A stretch of DNA of 64,000 bases, taken from Actinobacillus sp. GY-402. GTDB taxonomy: Bacteria; Pseudomonadota; Gammaproteobacteria; Enterobacterales; Pasteurellaceae. Under the pieces are notes generated by a model. That model was given only the letters and a program-made list of their open reading frames with translations, did not search any database and had not been told where the DNA came from. Where the stretch lies: assembly GCF_014843355.1 (NCBI RefSeq), contig NZ_CP062137.1, positions 868,001 to 932,000 on the forward strand, given 5' to 3'. Shown here piece by piece: positions 28,703-36,118 of the stretch (position 1 is the stretch's first letter; the number at the start of each line of letters is the position of its first letter). The translations under genes and the position numbers were made by a program.

Positions 28703-28940
28703 TTTTATTTTTAAAAAGTGCGGTCGATTTCGGCCGCATTTTTTATTGGGGTAAAGGGGGCAAGCCCCCTTTGTATAAATTTCGATTTTTATGTTCAGAT
28801 GGGCGTTTTCTGCGTGTGGCCAGTGTCAAGGTCTGTTGAGAGTTTTCGCGCCCTGCAAAAAGATAACGGTTTTAATGTTCAGATAAGTTTATTTTTTACC
28901 AGGTAAAAATTTACCTGGTAAATTTTTATCCCTGTAACTG
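28703..28940 (+). other. Phage 3' non-coding region with hairpins (copy 1)
   Basis: No gene. Contains an uptake signal AAAGTGCGGT (28715) that pairs with CGGCCGCATTTTTT as a terminator for the assembly genes, a GGGGGC/GCCCCC hairpin (28753-28772), two copies of ATGTTCAGAT, and a 13-bp inverted repeat TTTACCAGGTAAA / TTTACCTGGTAAA (28895-28922) just before the att site. Confidence 0.7.
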
Positions 28941-28970
28941 AATTCGCATAATGTTTCTTTTATGTTGAGC
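28941..28970. other. Phage-phage junction att site
   Basis: AATTCGCATAA, centre TGTTTCTT, TTATGTTGAGC: the same as at the left end. It marks the junction between the tandem copies and represents the attP configuration of the circular phage. Confidence 0.85.
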
Positions 28971-29113
28971 GCGCGGAACGGTATAATCTCGTTACCGTGT
29001 AGCGCGCGTAACATAAAACTACATTGTGCGATTTCAGCCCACACTGTTTTTTTATTCAGAAAGAAAAGTTCGGGAGTTCTGTTACACCCGAACTTTGGTA
29101 TGGAATTCCATAC
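28969..29113. other. Phage hairpin cluster (copy 2)
   Basis: Exact repeat of the three structures at 22048-22192: GCGCGC-bounded stem, AAAGTTCGGG stem, and GTATGGAATTCCATAC palindrome plus T run. Confidence 0.6.
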
Positions 29114-29153
29114 TTTTTTTGGGTTTTTCTTTATTTTTGTGTATTTTTATACA

Positions 29154-29333
29154 TTATTTTTGCTGTTCTTCGTATATTAAGCTTTCAACTCCGTCTTTCG
29201 TATGTTTATCAATTAATACTTCTATTATTTTTGTCCAATTTATAGGTCTTCCTATTCTGTTTCCAACCTCTAATGCTGCTTTTTCAAGTTTTAATTTTCT
29301 GTCTTCCCTTACGTTATATACGTATCTTTTCAT
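29154..29333 (-). CDS. Phage repressor, ribbon-helix-helix type (copy 2)
   Basis: A 59-aa gene divergent from rep. The sequence opens with a beta-strand-like KRYVYNVR, followed by two helices (DRKLKLEKAALEVGNRIG and NWTKIIEVLIDKHTKDG), the Arc/MetJ-type plan of small DNA-binding dimers. GGGGG lies 5-9 bases before the ATG. Its position opposite rep, with repeated ATTCAT half-sites between them, fits a repressor of phage replication. The fold assignment is by pattern only. Confidence 0.7.
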   Translation of the reverse strand: MKRYVYNVREDRKLKLEKAALEVGNRIGRPINWTKIIEVLIDKHTKDGVESLIYEEQQK

Positions 29334-29471
29334 GTTACCCCCTAATGTGAATTTATTAATTATTGTATTTTATATTTTTTTAATGAATTTATTCATTAAT
29401 ACTTGTATTCATTAGTTAAAAGTAGTATATATATATTACATTGTATTAATAAGTTAATGTATTCATTTATT

Positions 29472-30619
29472 ATGAGCTATCATATCGATTGGTTAACATT
29501 GGAACAGGATTTTGGCTATCGGATACCCGATACCGTTATCCGTTCCCTTTTTAATTTCGGTATGGTTGGCGTTCATTTGGATACAGGCGAAGTTCAAGAG
29601 GGGATTAAAACCCCCGTTTATAGACATAAGGGCAGTTATTGCGACGAAGTCAGTATTCGGATTTCCGGTTCTGTTATTCGCATGGAAGGTAATCCAAGCA
29701 GATGGAATAAAACCGAAAATTTACTAGGGTTTACTGATATTGATTCCTGCGTTGCTTGTTTTTAATTCAATTCTTTTTTTCTTTAAAGCTTCCGCTATTT
29801 ACTCGTTGCACTGAAATTTTTTTATAGACAAGGCAAGGACGGCGAGAAGGTTCAAAAATTTTTCTAACGGCGCCATTATTAAGCGTCTCGACATCACAAC
29901 GAATCAAAGCCGTCGGCAAAGGTAATGAACGCACATTTATTAAGGCGTTATCTCAAATGCGTTACCGTAATTCTATCGGGCGTTTGCATACTAACGGTTT
30001 AACTGCTGATTGGCTTAGCGACAAGGGTAACGCGAATTTAATTTATCCAAGTTGTTATATCAAGCATGAAGAATTGAAACTGCATTCTTACGAAAAAGTG
30101 AAAAATAAATTCGGGGAAAATTCCGAAGAATTTCAATACTTCAAGAAGGTTTTTGATTATTGCGCAGAAAATGGGGTAGTTCGTTTCGAACAAAAGCTTA
30201 AATCGCGTTATTTACAGCGTGAAGGGTTGTGTTATTGGGGGTTAAGTGATTTGTCAAAACTGGCCTCTTTACAAGAGGAGTTTATAAACATGCATAAAAA
30301 ATTAAGCGTAAATAAAATTGAGTTACAGACTATTGCGGAACAGCTCGTTTCTTCCGGCGTTGTCGATACTTTACGCAAGGCTAACACTACAGCTTTTTAT
30401 GCTATGCAATGGGCAAGCGGTCAAGATTTAATGCTTAAAACAGCCCAATTTAAGATTCATAGAGCGCGTTTAAGAAAAATCGGCATCGATATCGCAAATC
30501 CTTGTGATGTTGATAAATTCCAGGCTGTTCAGGTTATATCTTGTGAACAGATTATTGTTAAACCGTTTAAAGCGCCGGATTTTTATCGTTATCCGAGTAA
30601 TTTGCGGTTGGTAGCTTAA
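29472..30619 (+). pseudogene. Phage replication initiator, frameshifted (copy 2)
   Basis: Same gene as 22551-23693. Five single-base insertions (four in T runs, one C) fall between about 29760 and 29910, within 150 bp. The frame stops at 29765 after about 97 codons, and the normal frame resumes only after the last insertion. As read, no functional initiator is made from this copy. Confidence 0.85.
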
Positions 30620-30625
30620 ATAATC

Positions 30626-30802
30626 ATGAATAGAGATGATTTTTACTTTTTTTTAAAAAAAGATGAATTTGACAAAATCAAATTGCTGAATGCTTATCAT
30701 CAAATGAATAACTTTGATAAGGATATTGTTTTAGTTTCATTGATGAAAATTACTCACGATAAATTAAATCAAGATAAATTAAACAAACATAAGGAGAAAT
30801 AA
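30626..30802 (+). CDS. Small phage protein, 58 aa (copy 2)
   Basis: Identical to the gene at 23700-23876 with the same spacing to its neighbours. Confidence 0.65.
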   Translation: MNRDDFYFFLKKDEFDKIKLLNAYHQMNNFDKDIVLVSLMKITHDKLNQDKLNKHKEK

Positions 30803-30804
30803 AA

Positions 30805-31131
30805 ATGCGTACAGGTTTTTATATTGTCGGTAAATTTTTAGGGTTTAAGAAAAGTTCTTTCACAGACCGCGAAACCGGTGTTGTTAAAGATAAATGTACT
30901 TTCGGCATCCAGCTTCAGGAGCCTGACGGCTACGGCGGTTATAACACGTTAACCCAGGAGATTAAAATTGATGACCGGGCAATAACTGAAAGCTTGCCGG
31001 CGATTGTTGAAAAATTTAATCATAAACAAGTGATGATTCTTGTCTTTCCGCGTGAATGGGCAATGGAAGGTGGGCGTAAGGGTATCACTTACAACTTTAA
31101 CGAAAATTCAGTCATTGAAGAGGTTAAATAG
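30805..31131 (+). CDS. Phage ssDNA-binding protein, gene V type (copy 2)
   Basis: Identical to the 108-aa product at 23879-24205, with the same AAGGAG ribosome site and stop/start overlap. Confidence 0.7.
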   Translation: MRTGFYIVGKFLGFKKSSFTDRETGVVKDKCTFGIQLQEPDGYGGYNTLTQEIKIDDRAITESLPAIVEKFNHKQVMILVFPREWAMEGGRKGITYNFNENSVIEEVK

Positions 31132-31376
31132 TGGCTGAACAAGGAATCTTTATTATGGGTAATCTCTGTTCTGGTGATACCTGTAATCAAGTGGTTTTAA
31201 ATCTTTCTCAGTCTGAAGCCTTTAAACTTTATCAGTCTGTAGAAAGTTTAAAATCGGAATCAGTGGATTATTCTCAGTATTCTGAATTTTTCGCTTTTTC
31301 CTTTGGCACTACGCTTTCTTTTTGGCTTTTATCCAGGGTTATAGGCGTAGCTTTAAATTTAATAAAACGTACTTAG
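31131..31376 (+). CDS. Small phage membrane protein, probable minor coat (copy 2)
   Basis: Identical to 24205-24450; 81 aa with a C-terminal membrane segment, GTG start overlapping the preceding stop. Confidence 0.65.
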   Translation: MAEQGIFIMGNLCSGDTCNQVVLNLSQSEAFKLYQSVESLKSESVDYSQYSEFFAFSFGTTLSFWLLSRVIGVALNLIKRT

Positions 31377-31385
31377 GAGTATTTT

Positions 31386-31605
31386 ATGCGTAATCGTATG
31401 AAAAATTGGTAAATCAGTATTGGCCGGTTCTGCCGTTGCTGTTGCTTCTGCAAGTTCTCAAGCTGCTGATTTAAGTAGCATTGTTTCAAGCGCTGATTTA
31501 TCAAGCGGTGAAACGGCGATTATCGGTGTTGCCGGTGCATTAGGCGGCTTTTTAGTTGTCGGCTTGGCGGCTCGTTATGTATTAAGCTTCTTGAAACGCG
31601 TTTAA
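31386..31605 (+). pseudogene. Major coat protein, frameshifted (copy 2)
   Basis: The A run after the fifth codon is two bases shorter than in copy 1, so the frame from ATG 31386 ends after seven residues (MRNRMKN then W and stop). The rest of the coat sequence is unchanged. A virion needs thousands of copies of this protein, so copy 2 alone could not form particles as read. Confidence 0.8.
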
Positions 31606-31614
31606 TTTTCTTGA

Positions 31615-31679
31615 GCTTTAAAATCGAGCCCCCCTGCGCCCGCAAGTGATGAGGACGCGGGGGGGTTTGATTTTAAAGC
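31615..31679 (+). terminator. Terminator after the major coat gene (copy 2)
   Basis: Same inverted repeat as 24691-24755. Confidence 0.85.
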
Positions 31680-31698
31680 GTAGAAAAGAGGGTTTTCT

Positions 31699-31782
31699 AT
31701 GGAATTTGTTGTTTCTTCTGTTTATGCATTTGCTTGCGTTTTTTTCGCAACCTATCTTTTTTATTACGGGCCTTGGGATTAA
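31699..31782 (+). CDS. Tiny phage membrane protein, 27 aa (copy 2)
   Basis: GAGGG precedes ATG 31699. The product MEFVVSSVYAFACVFFATYL plus FYYGPWD is one hydrophobic helix. With the next ORF it occupies the place where M13-like phages may carry pVII/pIX-type end proteins. Coding status rests on ribosome site, hydrophobicity and position. Confidence 0.5.
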   Translation: MEFVVSSVYAFACVFFATYLFYYGPWD

Positions 31783-31797
31783 TTTTTAGGGGTTTTC

Positions 31798-31869
31798 ATG
31801 TGGGATATCGTCTTTTTTCTGTGGGGAATGTTATGTGCGTACGTTGTTATTCTTGGTTTAAATGGTTGA
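31798..31869 (+). CDS. Tiny phage membrane protein, 23 aa (copy 2)
   Basis: Identical to 24872-24943, with TAGGGG upstream and one hydrophobic helix; the 3' half overlaps the start of pIII. Confidence 0.5.
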   Translation: MWDIVFFLWGMLCAYVVILGLNG

Positions 31870-33110
31870 TTTTCTGTTTTCCTTTTTTGTCTTTTTCGGC
31901 TTATTCTGCTTTTACTTTAGACTATTCTTCTCTCGGTTTTTTATTTACTAAAAGTTCATTAAATTCTACCTCTGGTTCAATTAGTACTACTTGCGATATA
32001 TTTTCGGGCCTTAGTGGTCTTGAAAAGTATGCAGTGGGTAACGCGTCTGCTAAACGCGAATATACTCGTATTAAGTTAGTAAATAGTAAATATCTTGTTA
32101 TTGATTACGGTAATAATGATAGCGGTGTTTCTTCTATTGGGTATTTAGGTAAATGGACTTATGGCGAAACCTACAATCTTGTAGGTAAATTGAAAAGTGT
32201 TTATACAACTCCTCTTATATCTGCTTTAGTTGCTTCTTTGTCTAAAGGTAATTGTGATATTGCTAACAACATTTTAGATACTTTAGCAAATGGAAAAGTT
32301 AAGACTGATTCTAATGGCAATTCTTACGTGGGTTTTGGTGATGAAAATGGGGCTTGCGTTATTATGTCTGACGGTTCTTCTCAGTGTGTTTTTAATAAAG
32401 AAGAGCTTGATGAGCATGGCAATCCTAAAATTAAGGTCTGCGATAGTAATTTCTGCGATTCTGCAACACTTCAGGAATATGCCGGGTCTACTGATATTGC
32501 TAGAGGTAATCAATCACCTTCTGAAAGCGAAAATCCGTCTGTTGATGATTTGCCGTCTTCCGGTGGCGATAGTGGTTCTTCCGGCGGCGGTAGTCATTCT
32601 TCTAGCAATTCGAATAATGATAGTGATAGTGAAACTGACCTTAATCCGAGCAATCCTACTTTAGGCGGCCAAGATAATTCAGGTAGCGGAACAGGTACGG
32701 TAGATAATAATTCTCCGGCTAATGGTTCCGGCGCCGGTGATGGCGTAGGCACATCTACAGGGAGCGGGACCGGTACCGGTGTGGGTACGGGGTCCGGTAG
32801 TGGTTCCGGTAGCGGTGACGGTGAGGGCGAAGGGGAAGGTTCTGAATCTGCCGGCGTTGATTATCCGTCATTGAAGGACTTTAATTTACGTGAATTAATG
32901 TCGAAAACCGTTGATAAATTCAAGTCTAAAGTTAATGTTCAGGTTTCCGGCTTTTCCGGTTCTTGTCAGCCTATCAGCATTTCAATTTTTAATCAAAGTC
33001 GACAAATCACAGTTCATTGCCAGATTTTCGATAGTAATTTTAATGCGATTTCGGCCGTATTTTTAATGATTTGGGCTTTGTTATCACTTCGCATTTTATT
33101 ATCTGCATAG
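31833..33110 (+). CDS. pIII-like adsorption/minor coat protein (copy 2)
   Basis: Receptor-binding tip protein by position and architecture. The 425-aa frame from ATG 31833 (GTGGGGA upstream) starts MCVRCYSWFKW, followed by a hydrophobic core ending SAYSA, a signal peptide. It is followed by an N-terminal domain with several cysteines, a central Gly/Ser/Asp-rich low-complexity linker (GSGTGTGVGTGSGSGSGSGD region, about residues 255-340) and a C-terminal domain ending in a membrane anchor (AISAVFLMIWALLSLRILL). The ordering matches inovirus pIII: domain, glycine-rich linker, anchor. The receptor (pilus or other) cannot be inferred. Confidence 0.8.
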   Translation: MCVRCYSWFKWLIFCFPFLSFSAYSAFTLDYSSLGFLFTKSSLNSTSGSISTTCDIFSGLSGLEKYAVGNASAKREYTRIKLVNSKYLVIDYGNNDSGVSSIGYLGKWTYGETYNLVGKLKSVYTTPLISALVASLSKGNCDIANNILDTLANGKVKTDSNGNSYVGFGDENGACVIMSDGSSQCVFNKEELDEHGNPKIKVCDSNFCDSATLQEYAGSTDIARGNQSPSESENPSVDDLPSSGGDSGSSGGGSHSSSNSNNDSDSETDLNPSNPTLGGQDNSGSGTGTVDNNSPANGSGAGDGVGTSTGSGTGTGVGTGSGSGSGSGDGEGEGEGSESAGVDYPSLKDFNLRELMSKTVDKFKSKVNVQVSGFSGSCQPISISIFNQSRQITVHCQIFDSNFNAISAVFLMIWALLSLRILLSA

Positions 33111-33419
33111 GTGGCTAAAATGGGCGCGATTATTTCTTTTCTTGCTTCGACTTTGACGGGTCTTCTTTCCTGGCTTTTCAATGTAGCCATACTCAAGTTT
33201 ATTATTTTCGGTTCGATTTTTGTTCTGATTTCTGAGTTTTTGCCGATTATTATGGATTTGTTTTTGGCTGATTTTGATGAGATTTCCGCATTAATTTCCG
33301 GTGTTCCGCCGGAGGTTGGTTATTTCTTGGCGCCTTTTCATGTTGATGTGGGTATTAAGTCCATGATTTCGGCTTATACGGCGCGTTTTATTATTCGTCG
33401 TTTGCCTTTTGTGGGGTAG
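33111..33419 (+). CDS. pVI-like minor coat protein (copy 2)
   Basis: Identical to 26194-26502; 102 aa, hydrophobic, directly after pIII. Confidence 0.75.
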   Translation: MAKMGAIISFLASTLTGLLSWLFNVAILKFIIFGSIFVLISEFLPIIMDLFLADFDEISALISGVPPEVGYFLAPFHVDVGIKSMISAYTARFIIRRLPFVG

Positions 33420-33422
33420 GTT

Positions 33423-34496
33423 ATGGCTATTTCGGCTTATGTTGGTATCCCTCGTAGCGGTAAATCTTATGAGGTTGTTTCGTCGGTTATCATTGAGAAT
33501 TTTAAGAAAGGGCGTCGGATTGTTACCAATATTGAGGGTATTACTGAGCAGGCTTTAATTGAGTATTGTCAATCTTCTAAAGACGCCAATAGTTTAAATT
33601 TAGGGGCACTGATTAAGGTTTCGGATGATGATTGTATTCAGGATAATTTTTTCCCTTATAAGGGGTCGGTTGATACTGTCTGCCAGCCTGGTGATTTAAT
33701 TTGCATTGATGAGGTCTGGCGGGTTTTTCCTAACGACAACATTAAGCCTAATCACCGGTCTTTTATCGCCGAACACGGTCATTTTACGGACCCCGAAACA
33801 GGCGTCTGTTGTGATTTAGTGGTGATTAATCAATCGGTTTCTGGCATTCCTCGCTTTATTAAGGACAGAATTGAAACGACTTATTTAATGAGCCGGTTAG
33901 TTGCTTTAGGCATGCCGAATAGATATCGGGTTAATGTCTATACCGGTTCGAAAATTACTAAATCAAGCTTGGTTGCGCAATACCAGAATAAGTATGACAA
34001 GGCTATTTTTAATCTCTATAAGAGCTTTGACGGTTTAAACGGGAAACAATCTGTAATTGATAGCCGTCAGAATTTTTTTAAGTCCGGTACGTTTAAGTTA
34101 TTGATTTTTTCAATTATTTTTCTTTTTAGCTTAAGTTATTATTTTTTAAGTGATGTTTTTGCTAAAAAATCGAAAAATGAAAAAATTGAGGACGTTAAAA
34201 CGGCTACGTCCAAGCCGGTAAAATTAACTGGTGAAGAGCAGGCTTTAAAGGCTTTGAATAATTCCGCTACCAGCCTTGAGCCTGAGCGTATTTCGTCGCG
34301 TTGGCGAATTTCCGGAGAGATGGAAAAGAATGGTGCGCTTTTTGTCGTCTTAATTGATGATAAAGGTAGTTTAAGGCTAGAGCCCAAGCGGTTTTTTAAA
34401 GGTTCCGGCAGGGGGTTAACCGGCGTAATTGGTGGTGAATCGGTAAGTTATTATTCGGGAGTGAAAAAAGATGAATCTGGCAAGATGTTGTTTTAG
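33423..34496 (+). CDS. Zot/pI phage assembly ATPase (copy 2)
   Basis: Inner-membrane ATPase that drives virion extrusion. The 357-aa protein has Walker A GIPRSGKS at residues 8-15, Walker B LICIDEVWRVFP at about 92-103, and a single membrane segment LLIFSIIFLFSLSYYFLSDVF at about 222-242, followed by a periplasmic C-terminal part. This is the Zot domain family (named for the V. cholerae CTX phage protein); there is no reason to call it a toxin here. Its last 26 bases contain the start of the secretin signal peptide, like the gene I/IV overlap in M13. Confidence 0.92.
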   Translation: MAISAYVGIPRSGKSYEVVSSVIIENFKKGRRIVTNIEGITEQALIEYCQSSKDANSLNLGALIKVSDDDCIQDNFFPYKGSVDTVCQPGDLICIDEVWRVFPNDNIKPNHRSFIAEHGHFTDPETGVCCDLVVINQSVSGIPRFIKDRIETTYLMSRLVALGMPNRYRVNVYTGSKITKSSLVAQYQNKYDKAIFNLYKSFDGLNGKQSVIDSRQNFFKSGTFKLLIFSIIFLFSLSYYFLSDVFAKKSKNEKIEDVKTATSKPVKLTGEEQALKALNNSATSLEPERISSRWRISGEMEKNGALFVVLIDDKGSLRLEPKRFFKGSGRGLTGVIGGESVSYYSGVKKDESGKMLF

Positions 34497-34524
34497 CTTT
34501 TTATTTGTTTTTTTAGCGGGTTGA
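34471..34524 (+). other. Secretin signal-peptide ORF ending at a slippery heptamer (copy 2)
   Basis: Identical to 27555-27608, with T TTT TTA at 34509-34515. The seven-T run has the same length in both copies, unlike many other homopolymers that differ. Confidence 0.6.
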
Positions 34525-35618
34525 GTTTTGCAAAATCCCTTGATTTTAAGCTTGATTCGGTGCCGCTTGCCAAAGCGGTGTATATGATTTATGACGAGGT
34601 TTTAGAGCGTCCTTACATGCTCAGCCCTCGCCTCGTCGAAGATAGTCGTTTAATCAGTTTTAAAGTGACAAAAGAACAGGATTTCGAACAGTTTATCAAG
34701 CGTTATTTTGATAATCTTGACATTAAAATCTATAGCAAAAACGGCGTGGATTATCTCGATTATATCCCGCCTAAGCCGGCGACCATTAAGCGAACGAGCT
34801 ATGTTTATAGCCCGCAGTTCCGTGATGTGGCATATTTGGCGGAGTTTTTAAAGGGCAATAGTGATGATAAAGGCGCCGTAAGCGCCTCCGGTGATAAACT
34901 GGTTTATTACGGCACCCCGGAAGAAATCGCCCGGGCAAAAAATATTTTAAAATCCGTAGATACTCAGGGCCGTGAAGTTGTGGTGACCGGTTATGTTTAT
35001 GAGGTACAGACCGGTGAAAATGAGGGTAGCGGCATTAATTTATTGGCTAAATTGTTATCCGGTAAGTTGGGTATTAGTATCGGTATTAAGCAAAATTATG
35101 AAAATTTTATTACGGTGAATACTGGTAATCTCGATGCAATGATTGAACTTTTCCGGACGGATACCCGCTTCCAGGTTGTCAGTAGTCCGACTTTACGGGT
35201 TAAATCCGGCAGTCGTGGAAATTTTTCCGTGGGCTCTGAAGTGCCGACGCTCGGCGATGTCACTTATCAGGATGGGCGTAGTGTTCAGTCTGTTACTTAT
35301 CGTTCTTCCGGGGTGATTTTCGATATTTTGCCTACTATCAAATCCCATGCGATAGACCTTAAAATTCAGCAGACGCTGTCGAATTTTGTTAAAACTGAGA
35401 CCGGTGTAAATAACACGCCGACTTTGATTAAACGTGATTTAATTACGGATGTAACGGTTAAAAGCGGTGATGTGATTGTTTTAGGCGGATTAGCCCAGAA
35501 TAAGGATAATCGTGCTGATACGGGATTTAGCTTTCTTCCTTCGGGCTGGTTTACCGGTAAATCCGCGACAAAAGAAAAAACTGATATTGTGATTTTATTG
35601 CAGGTTAAAGAGGTTTGA
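34521..35618 (+). CDS. pIV-type secretin for phage export (copy 2)
   Basis: Identical 365-aa secretin frame to copy 1 (27605-28702), with the same displaced signal peptide upstream. It should form the outer-membrane exit channel together with Zot/pI. Confidence 0.85.
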   Translation: MSFAKSLDFKLDSVPLAKAVYMIYDEVLERPYMLSPRLVEDSRLISFKVTKEQDFEQFIKRYFDNLDIKIYSKNGVDYLDYIPPKPATIKRTSYVYSPQFRDVAYLAEFLKGNSDDKGAVSASGDKLVYYGTPEEIARAKNILKSVDTQGREVVVTGYVYEVQTGENEGSGINLLAKLLSGKLGISIGIKQNYENFITVNTGNLDAMIELFRTDTRFQVVSSPTLRVKSGSRGNFSVGSEVPTLGDVTYQDGRSVQSVTYRSSGVIFDILPTIKSHAIDLKIQQTLSNFVKTETGVNNTPTLIKRDLITDVTVKSGDVIVLGGLAQNKDNRADTGFSFLPSGWFTGKSATKEKTDIVILLQVKEV

Positions 35619-35856
35619 TTTTATTTTTAAAAAGTGCGGTCGATTTCGGCCGCATTTTTTATTGGGGTAAAGGGGGCAAGCCCCCTTTGTATAAATTTCG
35701 ATTTTTATGTTCAGATGGGCGTTTTCTGCGTGTGGCCAGTGTCAAGGTCTGTTGAGAGTTTTCGCGCCCTGCAAAAAGATAACGGTTTTAATGTTCAGAT
35801 AAGTTTATTTTTTACCAGGTAAAAATTTACCTGGTAAATTTTTATCCCTGTAACTG
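35619..35856 (+). other. Phage 3' non-coding region with hairpins (copy 2)
   Basis: Repeat of 28703-28940: terminator with uptake signal (about 35629-35660), GGGGGC/GCCCCC hairpin, and the 13-bp inverted repeat at 35811-35838. Confidence 0.7.
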
Positions 35857-35884
35857 AATTCGCATAATGTATATTATGTTAAAT
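35857..35884. other. dif: Intact chromosomal dif site
   Basis: XerC arm AATTCGCATAA, centre TGTATA and XerD arm TTATGTTAAAT. Centre and XerD arm equal the E. coli dif, and the XerC arm shares CGCATAA. XerC/XerD resolve chromosome dimers here; the prophage array lies immediately to its left, so dif function is kept after integration. It also marks this window as the replication terminus region. 35885-36118 is AT-rich with no gene. Confidence 0.93.
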
Positions 35885-36118
35885 AATGTATGCATTATAT
35901 CACGGAAATAAATTTACTATTACTCTCTTATCAATTAACTTTATTTATAAACTGATTGTGCTGATAAATGTGTTTTGATTTTTGAAAAGGAAAATTAGAA
36001 AAATAAAAAACGACGGCGTTACACAAAAAATCATTCACTTTTGTGTAATAAAATATCGTCGGATTTTATGCAGATGAATCTGAAGAATTTAGATATTTTT
36101 CCAGGTAGAATTAATTTT

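Larger units (their letters stand above)
22031..28951 (+). mobile_element. Filamentous (inovirus) prophage, copy 1
   Basis: A 6921-bp unit bounded by XerC arms. Gene order: repressor (minus), rep, small ORF, ssDNA-binding protein, small membrane protein, major coat, terminator, tiny membrane proteins, pIII, pVI, Zot/pI, pIV. This is the modular order of Inoviridae (replication, structure, assembly). In this copy repressor, one tiny protein, pIII and Zot carry frameshifts, while rep and major coat are intact. Low GC and almost complete lack of uptake signals set it apart from the host. No integrase or transposase is present, as expected for a phage that uses host XerC/XerD. Confidence 0.93.
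28952..35867 (+). mobile_element. Filamentous (inovirus) prophage, copy 2
   Basis: A 6916-bp direct repeat of copy 1, nearly identical apart from small indels. Here repressor, tiny proteins, pIII, pVI and Zot are intact, while rep and major coat are frameshifted. The right end joins an intact dif. Recent tandem integration or amplification explains the near identity. Confidence 0.93.

Noticed and set aside
33423..34496. Zot as an enterotoxin
   Set aside because: The domain name comes from the CTX phage; here Walker motifs, the membrane anchor and pIV linkage indicate only virion assembly.
22020..35884. CRISPR or defence/retron system in the repeated region
   Set aside because: The repeats are two long phage copies, with no short spaced repeats, reverse transcriptase or effector genes.
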